A DNA stretch of 13,036 nt. Source: Conidiobolus incongruus B7586 (taxonomy: Eukaryota; Entomophthoromycota; Entomophthoromycetes; Entomophthorales; Conidiobolaceae). Below are positions 9,230 through 13,036 of this stretch, piece after piece (position 1 is the first letter of the stretch; every line of letters begins with the position of its first letter). The notes under the pieces were generated by a model. The model ran no database searches. It was not told the DNA's origin and was given only the letters and a program-made list of their open reading frames with translations. The stretch spans positions 1 through 13,036 of the forward strand of contig JNEM01016487.1 in the NCBI GenBank assembly GCA_000697335.1. Reading direction: 5' to 3'. A program made the translations under genes and the position numbers.

Positions 9230-9760
9230 ATCTATAACATAGTTTTATTAACTTAAAAGATATTAAATAAAGAAAAGATAAGCTTAAATTGTTTTAATCT
9301 ATTTAATTTATTTTCTTAATAAATACTTCTGAGTATTTAAGTAGATAAGTAATTTATGATTTGTAAGTATTAAAAAAAAATTGCAGGATAAGAAATATAA
9401 GTGATTTTTGATTATTTCTACTAAAGCAAAGAGTTTTTATTTATAGACTAAGTATTTTAATTCAGCTGGTTTTATTTTTTTTAACTAAAATGTTATTGGT
9501 TTTAAAATAACATTTATAAGGTTAAACTTAATTTATTCTCCTTTATTTATTATTTTATCTTATAGTTATAGGGTAAAATATAAATTAAATTCAAACTAAG
9601 TTAACTATCTACTAATTATAAAAGAACTAAAGTTAGTAAAAATAATAGTAGGTAGTTTTAGATTAAAGATAGATAAAGCAAAAACATTGGTAATATAGAA
9701 AATTAAAGCATTTATACAGAAAGTGTGTGGTAGGGTTTATTCAAAAAAAGAGTTTTTCTT
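9230..9760 (-). pseudogene. E2 RNase H remnant
   Basis: This is the clearest RNase H in the window. PAELKYLVY, KLFALVEIIKNH and ILTNHKLLIYLNTQK follow each other on the - strand (about 9300-9480). They match the family blocks Asn-Pro-Ala-Glu-x-Asn-Tyr, Glu-Leu-Leu-Ala-Ile-Val and Thr-Asp-His-Lys-x-Leu. It lies between reverse transcriptase and integrase, as in Ty3/Gypsy but not in retroviral env-bearing arrangements. Broken. Confidence 0.82.
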
Positions 9761-10570
9761 CAAGAGATTAGTAAGAAAAGTAGTAAGTTTAACAAAAGAA
9801 TCAATGAAATCTTTAAAGTAATTTAATAATTTAAATACAAACATAAGTTAATCTTTGTTTATAAGTATAATAAAAGCTTTAACACCATTAAGTTTAGTTA
9901 GATTAATATTAATTCTTTAAGAGAAAACAAAATAACCATAGAAAAAGATAAAAGAGGTATTAAAAATATATTTTGATAGTTTTAAAGGTAATTTATATCC
10001 TTGAATAATTTGTAAAACTTAATTAACATGTTAAATATATTCTTCTTTAATTTTTAAATGGATTAAGATATTATCAAGGTATATAATAATAAAGCTATTA
10101 AAAACAAGGTTAAAAAGGGAATTAATAAATTAAATAAAAATTACAAGGGTATTATACAATCTAAAGTTTATAATAATAAATTTATAGTGGCTTAAAAAAG
10201 TATTGAAAATAGTTAAAGGGATAGAACTTTCTTCAACTTTAATGTTATAATATCTATTCTTAAGATTTAGTTTAATAAATATAGTTGATTTAAGTAGTTT
10301 ATTTTTAATATTATATAAGTTTAGTAATAGGGTTTTATCTTTAATAATTTTAAAGTTTAAAACATAGTTATTAATATATAGTCTTTAACCACCATCAGCT
10401 TTTTTTACAAAAAGGATTAAAGATTTTTATGATAATGAAGAAGGTTTAATATACCTATTTTTAAATAGTTTTTGGATTTCTTCTTTGAAAGTTTGATATT
10501 ATTTAAGAGATAAATGGTAAGTAAACTTTAAGTATAGTTGTATATTAAAGAGTAGTTTAATTTTATACTT
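9760..10570 (-). pseudogene. E2 reverse transcriptase remnant
   Basis: Colinear with E1 2340-3150. The neighbourhood of the YxDD box is readable near 10060-10085 and the thumb block near 9765-9790. The fingers and palm blocks lie at about 10250-10460 on the - strand. This is the same segment that E0 carries in pieces on either side of E2. Broken. Confidence 0.88.
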
Positions 10571-10949
10571 AATATTGTGTTTAAGAGGTAATTTATTTAT
10601 AAATTCAAAAACATTAGTAAATTAACTTATTGTATTATATAAGAAATAGTTATTAGATATAACTTTATTGAAATTAACAGATAAAATACTAATAGATGAA
10701 TAATAAATAAATATATATCTTTATAAATTATTAGGGTTTTTAATTAGTTTTTTATATTGGTTTTTGCTTATAATAATAGAATTATTTGCCACAATTGTAG
10801 AGTTAGTGTTATGTATAATATTTAATAATTTTATAATAGGGTAATGTAGGTTTTTTAAGATTAATTCTACTAATTTTTTTTAGAATGTGAAAAAAATAAA
10901 TTTGTAGCCTTTTAGGGTAATATTTATAGATATAAAACTATGATATTTA

Positions 10950-11299
10950 AACTAATTTTAACCTAGTATAAAATTATAACTAATGTTGCTAATTAGGAAT
11001 TTAATATATTGGGAATAGTTAAGGGGTAATAATAGGTATTTAAATATAGTGTTAGATGCTTGTTTTATTAAGTTATTAGTATATTTAATTATCAAGTTTC
11101 TTTTTTAAGTAGGTAAAGATATCTTTATAACAATAAAAAAAGAGATAATACAATTAAAACAACTAGAATTAATTAAAACACTAACAAGTATGTCTATAAA
11201 AAAACTAATTAACATAAATAATAGGGTGATAGTTAAAGGTAAAGAATTATAAGATAAATTAGTTACTAGAATTTTTTTAGTTTCTAATAGTTTAATCAA
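10950..11299 (-). pseudogene. E2 protease-region remnant
   Basis: Mirror of the E1 protease at 1690-1970. It includes a 64-codon open stretch (11105-11299) with Phe-Phe-Ile-Asp-Ile-Leu, corresponding to Phe-Ile-Asp-Ile-Leu in E1. The open stretch is only a surviving piece of the decayed polyprotein: its methionine start is not a known start in the family and its end is arbitrary. Assignment to the retropepsin region rests on position and similarity to E1. Broken. Confidence 0.6.
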
Positions 11300-11309
11300 T
11301 TAGATTTCT

Positions 11310-12393
11310 TTAATATGTATAGTTTAATTTGTGGAATTAGTAGTCTATTAAAACTTTTGTAGATTAGATTAGAATTTGTTAACTAATTATAAAGGGGTGA
11401 TTTTAAAGTTATATTAATATTATTTAAGTTTGATTTATGGTTGGTAAGTTAAGATTATTAAGAATTAAACAGATATTGCTTCTTTAAAGGGTATTTATTA
11501 ACTTTATAATTAACTTAAGTTTTTTAGTAATAATAACAACTTTTGTTTATTCTTAAGTAGGCTTTAACTTCTTTACTAAAAGTCTTCTTATAAAGCTTTA
11601 AAACAAAAACATCTATCATTTGAAACTTAAGTGGGTTAAAGTAAAGTTTAAAAGATTAATTTTTAAGGTGGGAAGATTTAGTTATAAAATAACAGATATC
11701 ATCAATTATAATTGCTATATCACAAATGTTAGAAAAAAACATATTATTAAAGTATTCCCTACTAACTAATTAAAGCTTCATTTGAAAATTAAGATATTGT
11801 AATAATTTGTAGATTTGTTTTTCTTTAGTAATATTTAGTATGTTTAAATATATCTTATTAAATATTTCAATTAATTATCTTATAGAAGTTTTTTATTTAA
11901 GCTGGGAAACCTTTTCTCTTGTTAATCAAACTTAATCTTTTAGGTAATACCTCTCTTTAAGGGTTTTTTCTAATTGTTTAAAAGTTTATATCTTTGTAAT
12001 AAGTTATCCTCCTGAAAATTCTTTAGGATTAAACTTGTAATAAATTAACTACTAAGTATAAATAGATTTTTCTAAAAAAAAATAGCTAATTTAAAGATAT
12101 TTTCTAAATCTTCATCTAAAATTAAATCAAGGTAATTTTTTATATTTTTAAGGTAGTTTTCAAGCTTGTAGAGGTTTTTAAAACAATTATAAATAGTTAA
12201 TTTGTTTTTAAAGATACTAAAGAGGTAATTTAATACATTAACTATAGTAAAGTAACTAGTTTATTAAATTTAAACTCTTTAAAACATGTTTTTTTTATTT
12301 AGTAGTTATTTAATATAAGTTTTTCAGAGGGTAGTAAATTCTTAAAGATTAAAATTTTAGATTCATTTAGCAATTAAGCTACTATTATTATTA
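11310..12393 (-). pseudogene. E2 gag remnant
   Basis: Mirror of E1 gag at 520-1600, aligned along its length. The zinc-knuckle position is at about 11490-11550, where the + strand reads through a run of AAC and AAT triplets. Identification rests on its place between leader and protease and on the match to E1. Broken. Confidence 0.58.
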
Positions 12394-12553
12394 AAATAAT
12401 ATGAGGGTATCTTTTTTTTGGTAGTATTATAATATATAATGTTAAATTTAAATCAAATAAATTTTAGATAAAATTTAAAATAGCAATAATTAAGTTTAAT
12501 ACAGTTAGTTATTAATTTCTAGTAGGTTTTTAATAGTTTTATTACTGCTAATA
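12394..12553 (-). other. E2 leader with primer-binding region
   Basis: Non-coding stretch next to the 5' LTR, matching E1 360-520 closely (for example the AGCAGTAATAAAAC stretch against AGCAATAATAAAAT). The primer-binding site should be in the 20 bases touching the LTR, but no tRNA can be named from it. Confidence 0.5.
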
Positions 12554-12945
12554 TATAAGTATAGTGGTAGTTAAACTAATATAATATAGAGGAAAGCTTA
12601 ATATAAAGTAGTGTGTATAAAACATAGTAATATAATGTAGCTATAGTGTGTAGGTGTAAACTAAATTTAATTAAGCTTTAAACTAGGATAAGTTATTAAT
12701 ATATTAAGATTTATATTAGGTAGTGTTAATATCCTATAATATTAATAGAGTATAGTTTTAATTTTAGAAATAGTGTAAAAGTAAAAAATAGTAAGAATTG
12801 AGAAAAAAAAACCTAGTTTATTAGATAATTTAATATTATTTATACAATTAATTTAACTATATAAGTATAAATTAATTATATAATTTATAGTTAATTGGAT
12901 TATATGAAAGTATATATAAGAATTTAAAGAACTAGTCTCTTAATA
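12554..12945 (-). repeat. E2 5' LTR
   Basis: 392 bp aligned end to end with 7243-7638. The outer edge at 12945 is fixed by the TATTT duplication that follows at 12946-12950. Confidence 0.94.
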
Positions 12946-12950
12946 TATTT
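12946..12950. repeat. E2 target site duplication, right copy
   Basis: TATTT, identical to 7238-7242. After it the E0 sequence continues in register with E1 position 2877. Confidence 0.88.
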
Positions 12951-13036
12951 AATATGTTAATTAAATTTTATAAATTATTTAAAAATATAAATTATCTTTA
13001 AAATTATCAAAATATATTTTTAATATTTTTTTATCT
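12951..13036 (+). mobile_element. E0: continuation of the older copy (reverse transcriptase), runs off the window
   Basis: Aligns without a gap to E1 2877-2962, continuing from the exact point where the left E0 piece stopped at 7242. The differences from E1 here are almost all C or G in E1 against T or A in E0, so E0 looks at least as heavily mutated. Fossil, broken. Confidence 0.92.

Larger units (their letters stand above)
1..12945. repeat. large inverted repeat formed by E1 and E2
   Basis: E1 (+) from 1 to about 5483 is mirrored by E2 (-) from 12945 down to 7243, with arms of about 5.5-5.7 kb. The centre holds the mariner, the rest of the E1 LTR and 259 bp of E0. The LTR ends of the two arms are also inverted copies of each other close to the centre (6793-6983 against 7243-7440). 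Confidence 0.9.
7243..12945 (-). mobile_element. E2: fossil Ty3/Gypsy chromovirus, structurally full length, reverse orientation
   Basis: The 5,703-bp element has two LTRs (396 and 392 bp), an internal region of 4,915 bp colinear with E1, a polypurine tract and a 5-bp target duplication TATTT. It is inserted inside the reverse transcriptase region of E0. By my count the LTR pair differs at about 22 of 392 aligned positions, about 20 of them transitions, plus two short length differences. RIP-type mutation inflates this, so an age in years cannot be given; the few transversions suggest an insertion that was not very old when it was mutated. Structurally whole, but the coding parts are broken many times. 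Confidence 0.94.

Noticed and set aside
11105-11299. 64-codon open frame on the - strand, hydrophobic, could be taken for a small membrane protein
   Set aside because: It is the sense strand of the decayed protease region of E2 and aligns with E1 at about 1615-1800. The hydrophobic look comes from C-to-T changes that enrich Phe, Leu and Ile codons.
1-13036. Organellar (mitochondrial or plastid) origin suggested by extreme AT content
   Set aside because: There are no mitochondrial protein genes, tRNAs or rRNA segments, and the content is nuclear-type LTR and mariner elements.
1-13036. Host from a naturally AT-rich lineage (Plasmodium, Dictyostelium) in place of a RIP-active fungus
   Set aside because: Not fully excluded. 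The transition-dominated difference between copies and the density of interruptions fit RIP better than a uniformly AT-rich genome. Only host genes outside this window would settle it.
1-13036. CRISPR array, satellite array or centromeric tandem repeat
   Set aside because: All repeats found are LTRs or dispersed element copies. There is no regular short repeat with spacers and no tandem unit apart from the short TA run at 6661-6681.
1-13036. tRNA or rRNA genes
   Set aside because: No stretch has the G+C or the conserved boxes expected of these genes.
1-13036. An undescribed gene system or cargo gene carried by the elements
   Set aside because: The internal regions of E1 and E2 are fully accounted for by the usual gag-to-chromodomain order and have equal length. 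No extra segment is left over except the mariner.

Overview
The window is very AT-rich (by eye roughly 15-20% G+C) and holds no host gene that I can support. It is a graveyard of nested transposable elements. Three copies of one LTR retrotransposon family of the Ty3/Gypsy chromovirus type (integrase followed by a chromodomain) and one mariner DNA transposon account for almost every base. Aligned copies differ mainly by C-to-T and G-to-A changes with few length differences, the pattern left by repeat-induced point mutation (RIP). This suggests an AT-rich heterochromatic block of a filamentous ascomycete fungus. The organism assignment is an inference; the element identities are read from the sequence.

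Layout. E1 occupies 1-6983 on the + strand. Its 5' LTR (cut by the left window edge) ends at 359. A decayed gag, protease, reverse transcriptase, RNase H, integrase and chromodomain follow, then a polypurine tract at 5261-5267 and a 3' LTR starting at 5268. That 3' LTR is split by a mariner at about 5484-6792, whose transposase remnant reads on the - strand with the diagnostic D34D spacing. E1 is followed directly by 6984-7242, a piece of the reverse transcriptase of an older copy, E0. E2 (7243-12945, - strand) is a structurally full-length copy with two LTRs, inserted in E0 and flanked by the 5-bp target duplication TATTT. E0 resumes at 12946 and runs off the right edge.

History. E0 landed first. 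E1 and E2 later inserted into its reverse transcriptase region 259 bp apart, in opposite orientations, and the mariner then entered the 3' LTR of E1. The result is a large inverted repeat of about 5.5-5.7 kb arms around a short centre. All coding regions are broken in many places and nothing here is likely to make a functional protein. I found no RNA gene, CRISPR array, origin or undescribed gene system. The interest lies in the nesting, the mutational signature and the palindromic arrangement.
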